From: CAVZBW01 sp963778465
GTDB lineage: Bacteria > Actinomycetota > Acidimicrobiia > Acidimicrobiales > RAAP-2
Length of the DNA: 64,000 bases
Assembly (NCBI GenBank): GCA_963778465.1
Contig: CAVZUK010000002.1
Coordinates: 62,001-126,000, forward strand
Direction: 5' to 3'
Position 1 is the stretch's first letter. Every line of letters begins with the position of its first letter. Positions 25,782 to 32,439 of the stretch are shown here, in pieces. The notes below the pieces were generated by a model. That model saw only the letters and a list, made by a program, of their open reading frames with translations. It ran no database searches and had not been told where the DNA came from. Made by a program: the position numbers and the translations under genes.

Positions 25782-26191
25782 CAGCTGGCCTGAGACTCGT
25801 CGGGCGAGGCGAGCTGGTGCACGCGGGTCTTGAGGGCCCTCGGGCTGAAGGGCTTGGCCATGAAGGCGTCGGCGCCGCTCCGCCGAGCCTCGCCTTCTAC
25901 GTCCATGGAGAGGTCGGCGGTCATGACGACGATCGGGAGATGCGGTCGAGCGAGCCGGGCCCGTGCCGTGAGCTCGAGACCCGTCATCCCGGGGAGCCGC
26001 ACGTCGGCCACCATGGCGTCCCAGGAGCCCTCCTCGAGCTCTGCGAGCGCCTGCTCGCCGGTCGTCACGGCTCTGGCATGGTCGCCATGGCTCCCGAGCA
26101 GACGCTCGAGGAGGAGGGCGATGCTCTCGTCGTCGTCGACGATGAGGAATCGCCTACCGAGTCCCCGCGGCAATTGTCGTGTGGTTTCCAA
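25781..26191 (-). CDS. Stand-alone response-regulator receiver domain protein
   Basis: First gene of the minus-strand glycan operon. The 136-residue product is only a CheY-like receiver: FLIVDDDES (acidic pocket), VADVRLPGM (phospho-acceptor Asp), VVMTADLS, and the Lys in FMAKPFSP. There is no DNA-binding or enzymatic output. TTG 26191 is preceded by GAGGAG at five bases, a clear ribosome site; a longer frame to 26254 lacks one. Its stop overlaps the start of the BcsB-like gene. A single-domain regulator heading a synthase operon suggests control by phosphorylation at the protein level, with the kinase encoded elsewhere. Confidence 0.88.
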   Translation of the reverse strand: METTRQLPRGLGRRFLIVDDDESIALLLERLLGSHGDHARAVTTGEQALAELEEGSWDAMVADVRLPGMTGLELTARARLARPHLPIVVMTADLSMDVEGEARRSGADAFMAKPFSPRALKTRVHQLASPDESQAS

Positions 26192-26362
26192 CGTCGCTCC
26201 TCGGGTCCGGGCCGGTGCAGGGCTGGTGAGAAATCTCGCGGAGGGGGGGAGCATCCCCGTTTCGGCTCGGTTTCATCCCGGTTGTATTCGGCCGGTTCCG
26301 CCGTCCCGACCGCCCGGGCGTGGGTGCGTGTGGCACCCCCGCGGGATCTCTAGCCTGGAGGT

Positions 26363-26545
26363 GTGGCCGTCCTGATCGCCTCCAACGTGGCGTTCGCCAT
26401 CGTCTTCGGGATCTTCGTCGTGGCCATGGTGGTGCTCGCCGTGGTCGTGATGCTGTGGGCGATCCGTCGGGACCGCGCGGGCAGGGCCAACTGGCTTCGG
26501 GGACGCCAGGACGGCGGGAGCCCGTCGAGCAACGGCCGCCGATGA
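26363..26545 (+). CDS. Small single-pass membrane protein
   Basis: Sixty residues: a hydrophobic helix at about 3-33 (VAFAIVFGIFVVAMVVLAVV is its core), then a basic and Gly/Ser-rich tail (RRDRAGRANWLRGRQDGG). The GTG at 26363 follows TAGCCT (26351-26356) by six bases, the leaderless pattern. Its stop overlaps the patatin-like gene's ATG (ATGA), which supports both gene calls and suggests translational coupling. The function is unknown. Confidence 0.7.
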   Translation: MAVLIASNVAFAIVFGIFVVAMVVLAVVVMLWAIRRDRAGRANWLRGRQDGGSPSSNGRR

Positions 26546-27441
26546 GCGACCCCGCGACCGAGGGCCGCCGGTCGTTGCTCCATCGCTGGCGACGCAGGTC
26601 GAGCGTCGCTCCGACGACCGCCTTCGTGCTGGCCGGCGGCGGGTCCAGGGGCGCCGTCCAGGTGGGGATGCTGGCCGAGCTGGTCGAGCGGGGGTTCCGG
26701 GCCGATCGGGTGTACGGGGCGTCGGTGGGTGCGGTGAACGGTGCCGCCTACTCCGGCGACCCCACGCCCCAGGGGATCGAGCGGCTGACCAAGGTCTGGC
26801 GCGGGCTCACCGGAGCCGAGATCTTTCCGACGGGCCGGGTCCACGGCCCCTGGCGCTACCTGCAGCAGCGGCCGGCCGTGCACCGCGACAGCGGCTTGCG
26901 CAGGGTGGTCGAGTCGGGGCTGGTGTTCGAGCGGCTCGAGGACGCGGAGGTCCCGATCGAGGTGGTGGCCACCTCGCTCAAGGACGGCCGAGAGTGCTGG
27001 TTTACGCACGGCCCGGCGGTCGAGGCCGTCATGGCCTCTGCGGCGATCCCGGCGCTGTTGCCGCCCGTCTCGGTCCGCGGGGACCTGATGATCGACGGCG
27101 GGGTCGTCAACAACGTCCCGATCGGACGTGCCGCGGCGGGCGGGGCCACGAGGATCTTCGTCCTGCTGTGCGGTCCGATGCCCTACCGGCCGGCGGTGCC
27201 GCGGCGGCCCGTCGAGGCTGTGCTCTCCGCCTTCTACGTCGCGATCCACGCCCGCTTCGCGCGGGAGCTGGCGGCCCTCCCCGAGGGGGTGGAGGTCATC
27301 GTCTTCAACGGGGGTGGCGACCCCGTGACCGACTACCGCGACTTCTCGAGCACGAACGAGCGCATAGCCGCCGGCCGGCGCGAGGTCGCGGACGTCTTGG
27401 ATCGGTACCGCGGCACCTCGCACGACGTCTTGGATCGCTGA
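26542..27441 (+). CDS. Patatin-like phospholipase family protein
   Basis: Serine hydrolase with a Ser-Asp dyad, 299 residues. The oxyanion-hole loop GGGSRG is at 32-37, the nucleophile elbow GASVGA at 59-64 (Ser61), and the catalytic Asp in DGGVVNN at 185. This is the RssA/NTE-type bacterial patatin group that hydrolyses phospholipids or lysophospholipids, probably at the inner face of the membrane. There is no signal peptide. ATG 26542 overlaps the stop of the small membrane protein upstream, so the pair is probably one transcript and may act together at the membrane. Confidence 0.93.
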   Translation: MSDPATEGRRSLLHRWRRRSSVAPTTAFVLAGGGSRGAVQVGMLAELVERGFRADRVYGASVGAVNGAAYSGDPTPQGIERLTKVWRGLTGAEIFPTGRVHGPWRYLQQRPAVHRDSGLRRVVESGLVFERLEDAEVPIEVVATSLKDGRECWFTHGPAVEAVMASAAIPALLPPVSVRGDLMIDGGVVNNVPIGRAAAGGATRIFVLLCGPMPYRPAVPRRPVEAVLSAFYVAIHARFARELAALPEGVEVIVFNGGGDPVTDYRDFSSTNERIAAGRREVADVLDRYRGTSHDVLDR

Positions 27442-27442
27442 G

Positions 27443-27515
27443 AGCCGGTGGTGGGACTCGAACCCACGACCTGACGATTACAAATCGCCTGCGCTTCCAG
27501 CTGCGCCACACCGGC
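27443..27515 (-). tRNA. tRNA-Thr (TGT)
   Basis: On the minus strand acceptor GCCGGTG (from 27515) pairs with CACCGGC. The anticodon stem GGCGA/TCGTC encloses TTTGTAA, giving anticodon TGT. The T arm GTGGG-TTCGAGT-CCCAC is perfect. No CCA is encoded. It lies two bases from the patatin stop on the opposite strand. Confidence 0.95.
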
Positions 27516-27599
27516 CTGGCAGCGAGCTTACGGAGGACGGGAACGTCGGGGAGGGCGTCAACCACCGCCGTGGGCGGGCGAGCCGGTCCCGGGCGCGTC

Positions 27600-27624
27600 C
27601 GAGGGGCCCCGACGGGGCCCCTCG
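27600..27624 (-). terminator. Hyperstable terminator hairpin downstream of hsp20
   Basis: A perfect 11-bp stem, CGAGGGGCCCC (27600-27610) with GGGGCCCCTCG (27614-27624), closed by a three-base loop. No T-run follows on either strand. It sits 40 bases past the hsp20 stop and probably ends that transcript. Confidence 0.7.
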
Positions 27625-27663
27625 TCGCTCGCTCTTCGGATCTCCGCCGGTGGGCGGAACGGC

Positions 27664-28119
27664 TCAGGCCGCGCTCGACTCCGCAGCGGCGTCGCCCGCC
27701 GACGCGCTCTCGGTCCCGCTGCCGACCTGGACCCGGCGGGGTCGGGCGGCCTCGGCGACCGGGACCACGACCGTCAGGACGCCGGCGTCGTAGTCGGCTC
27801 GCACCGCCTCGGCGTCCAGGCCCTCACGCAGTCGCAGCTGGCGTACGAAGCGCCCGGTCGGACGCTCGGAGACGACCACCTCGTCACCGTCCTGGCGGAC
27901 GTTGGTGCGATCCGCGGCGACGGTCAGCGTGCCCTTGTCGACGGTCACGTCGATGGTGTCGGGGTCGACCCCGGGAAGGTCGAACTGGAGGACCAGCTCG
28001 TGCTCACGACGCACGGCGTCGAACGGCATTCGGGGCGCCCGGGCATAGCCCAGGGTCGGGCGCGCTTGCGCGGACCAACGGTCCAGCTCACGGAAGGGGT
28101 CAAATCGCACAACGGTCAT
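27664..28119 (-). CDS. Hsp20/alpha-crystallin family small heat-shock protein
   Basis: ATP-independent holdase chaperone, 151 residues. The N-terminus MTVVRFDPFRELDRW is typical of bacterial class Hsp20. The alpha-crystallin domain spans about 35-130, with FDLPGVDPDTIDVTVDKGTLTV, GRFVRQLRL and the beta8-9 AxYDAGVLTVVVP motif (the consensus GVL is present). The acidic C-terminal tail (SASAGDAAAESS) replaces the usual IxI motif. ATG 28119 is used rather than 28227 because GAGGAGG precedes it. A sigma70-like promoter and a HAIR-like operator lie upstream, so heat control by an HspR-type repressor is likely. Confidence 0.94.
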   Translation of the reverse strand: MTVVRFDPFRELDRWSAQARPTLGYARAPRMPFDAVRREHELVLQFDLPGVDPDTIDVTVDKGTLTVAADRTNVRQDGDEVVVSERPTGRFVRQLRLREGLDAEAVRADYDAGVLTVVVPVAEAARPRRVQVGSGTESASAGDAAAESSAA

Positions 28120-28197
28120 CACAGGCCTCCTCTTTCTCTTGTCCTCTCCGGGGGCCCTACCTGCTCCCGGCGTGTCGCATGTCTTCTTAGTGATCTC

Positions 28198-28227
28198 AGT
28201 ATAGCGATGGTGGTGAGAATCCGTCAA
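28198..28227 (-). promoter_or_regulatory. hsp20 promoter (-35 TTGACG, -10 TATACT)
   Basis: Reading the minus strand, TTGACG occupies 28227-28222 and TATACT 28203-28198, separated by 18 bases. Both hexamers are close to the sigma70-type consensus, unusually good for this window. Transcription should begin near 28190, leaving a leader of about 70 bases with the strong ribosome site before ATG 28119. Confidence 0.75.
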
Positions 28228-28228
28228 T

Positions 28229-28255
28229 AAACCTGAGCGTCTATAACTCAGGTTT
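28229..28255 (-). promoter_or_regulatory. HAIR-like operator (HspR-type inverted repeat)
   Basis: A perfect 9-bp inverted repeat, AAACCTGAG (28229-28237) and CTCAGGTTT (28247-28255), separated by nine bases. Its core CCTGAGC-N7-ACTCAGG differs from the HspR-associated HAIR consensus (CTTGAGT-N7-ACTCAAG) at three positions and keeps the N7 spacing. It abuts the -35 box of the hsp20 promoter. Confidence 0.65.
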
Positions 28256-28399
28256 CTTTACCACGCACCATGACGACCCGACACCCGGGCTTCCGGACCC
28301 CGTCGAGGGGCACACTCCGGCGTCGGCCTTCGGGGTGCCCTCGGTGGGGCTGTCCCGGAGGTGGTTGCGTCGAGGGTGGGTGGTTGGCAGGCTGAGGCC

Positions 28400-28939
28400 G
28401 TGGCGAGCTCCAACACGCGTCCGGACCCCGGCGGCGAGATGGGGGGTGAGGACGGGCCCAACCTCGCACGAGCCGCCGTCCTGATCGTCGTCGCCGTGGT
28501 CCTCGGCATACTCCTCCTCCAGGTGGGGAGCCGGCCGGTGGCCCACCTGCCCGGCTCGGCGGCCGCGGCGACCTCCTCGACGACGACCAGCGCGCCGACC
28601 ACCACGACCACGATCAACCGCGCCAACGTCCACGTCCTCGTCGCCAACGGCACGTCGACCGCCGAGGGGGCCACCGACTACGCCAACGAGCTCCACACCC
28701 AGGGTTGGGCGACCCTCCCCCCCGCCGACACGACGACTCCCGCCACCGCCTCGAACGTCTACTACTCGGCCGGGAATCAGGCTGCCGCAGCCGCCCTGGC
28801 CACCGAGCTCGGGCTGAAGCCCGCCGCGGTGCAGCCGCTCAGCACGACGGTCCCCGTGAGCTCGGTGGCCGGAGCCGACCTGGTCCTCGTGCTCGGGCCC
28901 GACCTCGCCTCGCGGGCTCCGACGACCACCTCGACTTAG
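28400..28939 (+). CDS. LytR C-terminal domain protein
   Basis: Membrane-anchored 179-residue protein: a cytosolic N-terminus, one membrane span (about 24-44), a Thr-rich linker (TSSTTTSAPTTTTT) and a C-terminal LytR_C domain (about 70-170). The domain has the family's NVHVLVANGTSTAEGA start, a Tyr-x-x-Gly turn (VYYSAGNQAAA) and LGLKPAAVQPL. LytR_C modules occur alone or fused to LytR-CpsA-Psr enzymes that ligate glycans to peptidoglycan; this one has no catalytic LCP domain. GTG 28400 is the only sensible start before the span. It is followed by otsB 14 bases downstream. Confidence 0.82.
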   Translation: MASSNTRPDPGGEMGGEDGPNLARAAVLIVVAVVLGILLLQVGSRPVAHLPGSAAAATSSTTTSAPTTTTTINRANVHVLVANGTSTAEGATDYANELHTQGWATLPPADTTTPATASNVYYSAGNQAAAAALATELGLKPAAVQPLSTTVPVSSVAGADLVLVLGPDLASRAPTTTST

Positions 28940-28953
28940 GGCTCGACACGGGC

Positions 28954-29823
28954 GTGGTGGCCCAGGAGGGGCCCGGCCAGGGGTCGCCGGCGACGTGGGC
29001 CGCGGGGGCGGCCCTCCCGGCGACGCTGTGCGCGCTTCGGGATGATCCCCACCACGCCGCGGTCTTCCTCGACTACGACGGGACCCTGGCGCCGATCGTG
29101 GCCGACCCCGCCGCGGCCGCCCCCTGGCCCGGCGTGCCGGAGCTCCTGTCTCGCCTTGGTGGTCGCATGGCCCGCGTGGTGGTCGTCTCCGGCCGCCCGG
29201 GTCGGTTCCTTGCCGCGACGCTCGGAGCGCATCGAGGGGTGGACCTCTTCGGCCTGTACGGGATGGAGCGCGTGGCGAGCGACGGATCGGTGGCCGTCGA
29301 CCCGTCGCTCGAACACTGGAGAGGCCCGGTGGACGAGATCCGGCAACGGGCCGAGCGCGAATCCCCGCCCGGCGTGCACGTCGAGCCCAAGGGCCTTTCC
29401 GTCACCCTCCACTGGCGCGCCGACCCGGTGTCCGAACCCTGGGTCGAGGACTTCGCCCGCCAGGCGGAGGATCGGGCGGGCCTCCTCGGCCAGCGGGGCC
29501 GGATGTCCATCGAGCTGCGGCCCCCGGTCCACACCGACAAGGGGACGGTGGTCCGCGAGATCGGTGCGGGGTACCGCGCCGCGTCCTACTTCGGCGACGA
29601 CCTGGGTGACCTGGCGGCCTTCCGCGCCCTCGACCAGCTCGCGGAGCTCGGGCTGGCGGTGACCCGGGTGGCCGTGGTCGACCCGGAGAGCCCTCCCCAG
29701 GTGCTGGAGGCCGCCGACCTCTTGGTGGCCGGGCCCGGGGGAGCGGTGGCCCTGCTCGAGGAGCTCGTCACCGGCCGGCGGCCCGCAGCTGATCCTCCAG
29801 CCAGTCGGCGGCCCGGCGGCTGA
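28954..29823 (+). CDS. otsB: Trehalose-6-phosphate phosphatase-type HAD phosphatase
   Basis: HAD-superfamily sugar phosphatase, 289 residues, of the OtsB family, which converts trehalose-6-phosphate to trehalose. Motif I is DYDGT (residues 40-44, nucleophile and acid Asp), motif II is in VVSGRPG, the Lys of HTDKGTVV is at 196 and motif IV is GDD at 214-216. GTG 28954 starts 14 bases after the LytR_C gene; GTG 28957 is an alternative. Its last 56 bases overlap the end of otsA on the other strand. Because gpgS is nearby, a glucosyl-phosphoglycerate substrate cannot be excluded, but the OtsA neighbour favours trehalose. Confidence 0.88.
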   Translation: MVAQEGPGQGSPATWAAGAALPATLCALRDDPHHAAVFLDYDGTLAPIVADPAAAAPWPGVPELLSRLGGRMARVVVVSGRPGRFLAATLGAHRGVDLFGLYGMERVASDGSVAVDPSLEHWRGPVDEIRQRAERESPPGVHVEPKGLSVTLHWRADPVSEPWVEDFARQAEDRAGLLGQRGRMSIELRPPVHTDKGTVVREIGAGYRAASYFGDDLGDLAAFRALDQLAELGLAVTRVAVVDPESPPQVLEAADLLVAGPGGAVALLEELVTGRRPAADPPASRRPGG

Positions 29824-31156
29824 GCACCCTCTCCCGCAGCGCATCGGCGCGGCGGCGCCGTTCGGAGAGGTCCATGCGGAGCGCGGCGTCGAGCGCCTCC
29901 GCCGTCCCCTGGACGTCGAAGGGGTTGAGCCCGACGGCGTCCTCCCGCAGCTCCGGCCAGGCTCCCGCCTCGCGGGAGAGCGCCAGCACCCCGTCGGTGG
30001 CGTTGATGAGCGGGCCTTCCTTGGCCACCAGGTTGAGTCCGTCGCGCAGCGGGTTCACGAGGAGCACGTCGTACTCGCAGAGGGCCGCCAAGGACCGGGC
30101 GCGGTCGTCGGCCACATCGAGGACGATCGGCTTCCAGTCCCCCTGCCCCCATCGCTCGTTGATGCGCTCCACGGCGTGCTCCACCTCCGAGCGGTACGCG
30201 AGGTACTCCGCCAACCCCTCGCGGGAGGGGTAGGCGAGCGCGAGCAGGACCACCCTGCCGCGCCAGTCGGGATGGAGCTCGAGCAGCTCCTCCACCGCCC
30301 AGCAGCCGCGCAGGATGTTCTTGGATAGCTCGACGCGGTCCACCCTCACGATCAGCCGGCGGTCCCCGACGAGCTGGCGCAGGGACCGTCGCGCCTGGGC
30401 GCAGGCCGGGCTCGCCGCCTCTCCCTGGATCGCTTCTGGGACCGGCCCGATCGGCGCGACGAAGGTCGGTGGTGGCGGGCTCCCTGCCGCGGCCGCCAGC
30501 TCCGGATCCTCCCAGCATTGGCGGAAGCAGGCCTCCCAGCGCACCGCGTGGAACCCACAGGCGCCAAAGCCGGCCATCCCGGACAACAGCTCCCCGGCCA
30601 CGTCCGGCGGCAGGACCCGCAGGATCTCCGGGCTGCAAAACGGGGTGTGCAGAAAGTGGACGGTCCGCAGGTCGGGCCGCTCCCGGGCGATGAGCTGTCC
30701 CGTCAACAAGAGGTGATAGTCCTGGACGAGCACGCTCGAACCCTCGGGTGCCTCTTCCGCCACCAAACGGGCGAACTGCCGGTTGAGCTCACGGTAGCCC
30801 TCCCAGGCCTCGCGCCAGCGCGAGTCGAAGCGTGGCCGGCGCGACAGGTCGAAGAGATGGTGGAAGCAGAACCACAGCGTGGCGTTCGAGATGACGTCGT
30901 AGGCCATGCGGTAGACGTCGGGCGACGGGAACACGTTGAGGAGCCGTAGTCCCTCCCCGCGCATGAGGCCACGGGCCGCAGCGGTCCGGTCGGCCTCGCT
31001 CATCGAGCAGGAGATCCACGTCGAACCCGAGCCCTCGAGCAGGGGCTGGAGGGTGCCGGCCAGCCCTCCTGCGGCGCCGACGGCAACCGGGTCGCCGCCG
31101 TCGTCCAGACGGAACGAGAGCGGGCCTCGGTTGGAGACGACCACGACGGGATCCAC
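29768..31156 (-). CDS. otsA: Trehalose-6-phosphate synthase (GT20)
   Basis: Transfers glucose from a nucleotide sugar to glucose-6-phosphate. The 462-residue enzyme shows GT20 landmarks: VVSNRGPLSF at the N-terminus, GGLAGTLQPLL, VQDYHLLLTG, HFLHTPFCSPEILRVLP, VDRVELSKNI and LLVNPLRDGLNLVAKE near the C-terminus. It is slightly shorter than E. coli OtsA. Transcription converges with otsB and the two coding regions overlap by 56 bases at their 3' ends. gpgS lies 135 bases upstream on the same strand and may share its transcript. Trehalose serves as osmolyte and glycolipid precursor in actinobacteria. Confidence 0.92.
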   Translation of the reverse strand: MDPVVVVSNRGPLSFRLDDGGDPVAVGAAGGLAGTLQPLLEGSGSTWISCSMSEADRTAAARGLMRGEGLRLLNVFPSPDVYRMAYDVISNATLWFCFHHLFDLSRRPRFDSRWREAWEGYRELNRQFARLVAEEAPEGSSVLVQDYHLLLTGQLIARERPDLRTVHFLHTPFCSPEILRVLPPDVAGELLSGMAGFGACGFHAVRWEACFRQCWEDPELAAAAGSPPPPTFVAPIGPVPEAIQGEAASPACAQARRSLRQLVGDRRLIVRVDRVELSKNILRGCWAVEELLELHPDWRGRVVLLALAYPSREGLAEYLAYRSEVEHAVERINERWGQGDWKPIVLDVADDRARSLAALCEYDVLLVNPLRDGLNLVAKEGPLINATDGVLALSREAGAWPELREDAVGLNPFDVQGTAEALDAALRMDLSERRRRADALRERVLSRRAADWLEDQLRAAGR

Positions 31157-31291
31157 GCCTGGGGACCCTAATCCCCGGTCCGTTCGGCGGGCCTTTCTCG
31201 TCCGCCCGCTCGCCCGCCTCCTCGCCCGCCTCCTCGTGGCCTCCGGCCCGCCTCCTCTCGCCGGTCCCCCCCCGGCGGCTCGGCCGGAGCC

Positions 31292-32092
31292 TCAGGTCGG
31301 GTCGGGTCTGGCCGCGACGGGCGAGGGACGACGAGCCAGCGCGGCCTCGAGCACCTCCCGGGCCTGCGGTCGCAGTTCGTCGAGGGGCCGGTTCCGGTGG
31401 GCCCGGACGCCGAGGTCCACCTGCCCCACCGAGCCCGGACCCCAGATGCGGGCGACGTCGACGAGCAGCCCCAGCTCGACCCCGTAGCCGGGCTCGAGAT
31501 CGACCTCCTCGAGGACGTGGCGCCGTGCCGCGGTCTCGCCGGCAAGGGGCTGGCGGATGTCGGTCAGATCGGGAAACAGCAGCTCGATGATCGGCTTGGC
31601 GACGAGCTCGGTCACCCGGCCCCCACCGGTCGGCTGTCCCCGGTAGGGGCGGCGGTAGAAGCCCTTGACGAGGACCGTCTCCGGGGAGACGAGCAGGGGC
31701 CCGACGAGGCGCTCGACGAAGTGCGCGTGGAGCCCGGTGACATCGCCGTCGAGGAAGACGAGCAGGTCGCCGGACGCCTCGGTGATGCCGGCGCGCATCG
31801 CCCGGCCCTTGCCGTGCGGGGACCGGCGGCTCACGACGGTGGCACCCGCGGCCCGGGCGACCTCCGCGGTCTCGTCGGTCGAGCCGTCGTCGACCACGAT
31901 CACCTCGTCGACCAACCCGACGCCCCCGGCCTCGGCCACCAGGCTGCTCAGGACCGATTCGACGACCCCGCGCAGCGTGCCGGCCTCGTTGCGCGCCGGG
32001 ATGCAGACGGACACCCGCCGGCCTTCCTTTGCCCCCATCAGGCGATCGGCCGTCATCCCGGAGTGCTCGAACGTGTGCGGGCGGTCGGCCAC
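31292..32092 (-). CDS. gpgS: Glucosyl-3-phosphoglycerate synthase
   Basis: GT81-type transferase that moves glucose from NDP-glucose to 3-phosphoglycerate, the first step to glucosylglycerate and mycobacterial-type methylglucose lipopolysaccharide. The 266-residue protein has VCIPARNEAGTL, VVDDGSTDET, the DxD metal site FLDGDVT (about 114-118), VKGFYRRPY, GGGRVTELVAKPIIELLFP, QPLAGETAARR and GYGVELGLL, a set characteristic of GpgS. GTG 32092 is the earliest start; ATG 32056 or 32038 are possible. Its divergent promoter region shares about 220 bases with the SAM riboswitch operon. It stands with otsA and otsB in a compatible-solute cluster. Confidence 0.93.
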   Translation of the reverse strand: MADRPHTFEHSGMTADRLMGAKEGRRVSVCIPARNEAGTLRGVVESVLSSLVAEAGGVGLVDEVIVVDDGSTDETAEVARAAGATVVSRRSPHGKGRAMRAGITEASGDLLVFLDGDVTGLHAHFVERLVGPLLVSPETVLVKGFYRRPYRGQPTGGGRVTELVAKPIIELLFPDLTDIRQPLAGETAARRHVLEEVDLEPGYGVELGLLVDVARIWGPGSVGQVDLGVRAHRNRPLDELRPQAREVLEAALARRPSPVAARPDPT

Positions 32093-32198
32093 TCCTCGAT
32101 CTTTGCCGACGCGAGCGGCGACGTTTTCCGCAGGCGGGCCCTTTCACCCCGCCGACACCAGAGCGCCACCGTGCCGACACCCCGATCGGGGCCGGCTT

Positions 32199-32265
32199 GG
32201 ACCCCCGACCGGCACGGCCCCGACCTCCGGCGAGCACGGCTCTGACCTCCGACCGGCACGGCATC
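32199..32265 (+). repeat. Three imperfect 22-23 bp tandem repeats
   Basis: Copies at 32199-32221, 32222-32243 and 32244-32265 share the pattern GACCtCCGaccgGCACGGC; copies 1 and 3 are closest. They end 13 bases before the putative -35 box of the riboswitch operon. They do not encode anything and are too short and too few for CRISPR. Confidence 0.7.
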
Positions 32266-32278
32266 GACGCAGGGTGCT

Positions 32279-32307
32279 TTGACGTGGGCGTCTCGATAGA
32301 GCAGCAT
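32279..32307 (+). promoter_or_regulatory. Putative promoter of the SAM-thrC-cysO operon
   Basis: TTGACG (32279-32284), a 17-base spacer and CAGCAT (32302-32307). The -10 box is imperfect, but the implied start site (about 32314) falls at the first base-paired nucleotides of the riboswitch, which supports it. Confidence 0.5.
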
Positions 32308-32312
32308 GGAGG

Positions 32313-32431
32313 CATCATCCAGAGCGGCTGAGGGACGGGCCCTGTGACGCCGCGGCAACCAGTGTGGACGACGGAAACCTCCAGAGGAGGAATCCGGAGA
32401 CGCACCAGGTGCCAATGCCCGACCGATGAGG
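32313..32431 (+). promoter_or_regulatory. SAM-I (S-box) riboswitch
   Basis: S-adenosylmethionine-sensing leader. The conserved core reads AGAG..GGCtGAGGGAcgGGCCC (32321-32342), then GCGGCAACC (32352-32360), GGTGCCAATGCC (32408-32419) and GATGAGG (32425-32431). P1 is formed by TCATC (32315-32319) with GATGA (32425-32429). These are the family's diagnostic joining segments in the right order. The Shine-Dalgarno GAGGAGG (32428-32434) overlaps and follows the 3' strand of P1, so SAM binding would hide it: translational off-switch. No Rho-independent terminator is visible. ATG of the thrC-like gene is nine bases further. Confidence 0.88.
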
Positions 32432-32439
32432 AGGCTGAG

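Noticed and set aside
32199..32265. CRISPR array
   Set aside because: The three units are contiguous, without spacers, and no cas gene is present.
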